Assembly (NCBI GenBank): GCA_017477005.1
Contig: JAFUXY010000252.1
Coordinates: 1 to 14,157 of the forward strand
Direction of reading: 5' to 3'
Origin: Lachnospiraceae bacterium
GTDB taxonomy: Bacteria > Bacillota > Clostridia > Lachnospirales > Lachnospiraceae
Length of the DNA: 14,157 bases
In this document: positions 13,695 through 14,157 of the stretch, one piece after another
Position numbering within the stretch: the stretch's first letter is position 1
Layout of the letters: the number at the start of each line of letters is the position of its first letter
Notes under the pieces: generated by a model
Databases searched by the model: none
What the model was told of the DNA's origin: nothing
What the model saw: only the letters and a program-made list of their open reading frames with translations
Program-made: the position numbers and the translations under genes

Positions 13695-14157
13695 ATGGCC
13701 AATATTTTTGAGGCTGCAAATTTCTTGCTCGAACATAGAGCCAAGACAACCGCGTGGCAGCTACAAAAATTATGTTATTACTCAAAAGCATGGGGGCTAT
13801 CCATTTGTGGTGAGCCTATCTTCGATGAATCGTTTGAAGCATGGGCAAATGGACCTGTTTGTCGTAGGTTATATTTTAGGCATAGAGGAAAGAAATATAT
13901 CCCCCAAAATCTTTTTGCTAGCTACTCGAGCGAAAATGTTTCCGAATATGGGAGAGCTATTATGCTTGCAGTTCTCCGAAAATATGGTGATTTGACTGGG
14001 GAAGAGCTTAGAGAGCTGTCGCACAGAGAATTGCCTTGGAAGAAAACCCGTGAGGGAATTCCTGACGGTGAAAATTGCGAAAAAATGATTCCAGATAATC
14101 TTATTGTAGAATTTTATTCAGGTCAAGCAAGTGATTTCATGGAGATTGAAAACGAAA
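13695..14157 (+). CDS. Panacea-domain (DUF4065, SocA/GepA-like) protein, probable antitoxin, 3' end outside window
   Basis: ATG 13695 opens a frame that stays open to the window edge (154 complete codons). It begins MANIFEAANFLLEHRAKTT, followed by the hallmark WQLQKLCYYSKAWGLSICGE, then FEAWANGPVCRRLYF and later ELSHRELPWKKTREG. Together these identify the Panacea domain (DUF4065, as in SocA and phage GepA). Panacea proteins serve as antitoxins for many unrelated toxins in PanAT systems and can present substrates to proteases. Only a few residues are likely to be missing, since the domain is about 130 residues. GGAAAGGA (13679-13686) lies about 8 nt upstream. The gene is AT-richer than the upstream HD gene, which fits acquisition. 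A toxin partner is expected next to it, most likely beyond 14157. Confidence 0.9.
   Translation, partial: MANIFEAANFLLEHRAKTTAWQLQKLCYYSKAWGLSICGEPIFDESFEAWANGPVCRRLYFRHRGKKYIPQNLFASYSSENVSEYGRAIMLAVLRKYGDLTGEELRELSHRELPWKKTREGIPDGENCEKMIPDNLIVEFYSGQASDFMEIENE

Noticed and set aside
13708..13995. A 95-codon plus-strand frame inside the right-edge gene
   Set aside because: It is out of frame with the Panacea gene starting at 13695, which has the family motif and a ribosome site; the shorter frame is a shadow.
1..14157. CRISPR arrays, tRNA or rRNA genes, complete insertion sequences
   Set aside because: No regularly spaced direct repeats, no tRNA cloverleaf or rRNA-like sequence, and no transposase gene were found.

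Overview
The window looks like chromosomal DNA of a low-to-medium-GC Gram-positive anaerobe, most likely a clostridial Bacillota of the Lachnospiraceae type. This is inferred from strong AGGAGG-type ribosome sites, a SecF-GlyA-SerS housekeeping block, an aldo/keto reductase with two ferredoxin-like Fe-S clusters, a C_GCAxxG_C_C redox protein, a LytTR/GHKL two-component pair and a Panacea-domain gene. Species cannot be assigned from sequence alone.

Layout. 1-4778 is a GC-richer housekeeping block, all on +: the 3' part of secF (or of a fused secDF), glyA, serS of a divergent type, and a two-membrane-helix PTS protein with a degenerate EIIB domain and an intact EIIA(Glc) domain. 4779-5274 is mostly non-coding and holds one hairpin. 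5275-7349 carries an Spx/ArsC-like thioredoxin-fold protein, an MNT nucleotidyltransferase antitoxin whose HEPN toxin partner survives only as an internally deleted remnant, and the Fe-S aldo/keto reductase. A convergent minus-strand gene (8147-7373) of unknown function is interrupted by a one-base frameshift; a 17-bp hairpin separates it from the reductase gene.

8185-11900 looks like a signalling cassette: a LytTR response regulator, an AgrC-like GHKL histidine kinase overlapping it by one base, a roughly 140-bp array of palindromes, and an EF-hand-like protein without a signal peptide. Just upstream of the last gene are two 9-bp imperfect direct repeats separated by 12 bp, the geometry expected for a LytTR operator, so the cassette may be a self-contained regulatory circuit. 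A 109-bp MITE-like element with imperfect inverted ends and a possible 4-bp target duplication follows.

12117-14157 has a gene-tail remnant, then a C_GCAxxG_C_C redox protein, a YbaK-type Cys-tRNA(Pro) deacylase, an HD-domain phosphohydrolase and, running off the right edge, a Panacea (DUF4065) protein. Panacea domains are antitoxins of the PanAT toxin-antitoxin systems; its partner would lie beyond the window or, less likely, be the HD gene.

The points most worth following are the Panacea locus cut by the window edge, the LytTR cassette with its candidate operator and unusual EF-hand target, the PTS protein lacking the EIIB cysteine, and the debris of a HEPN/MNT system.
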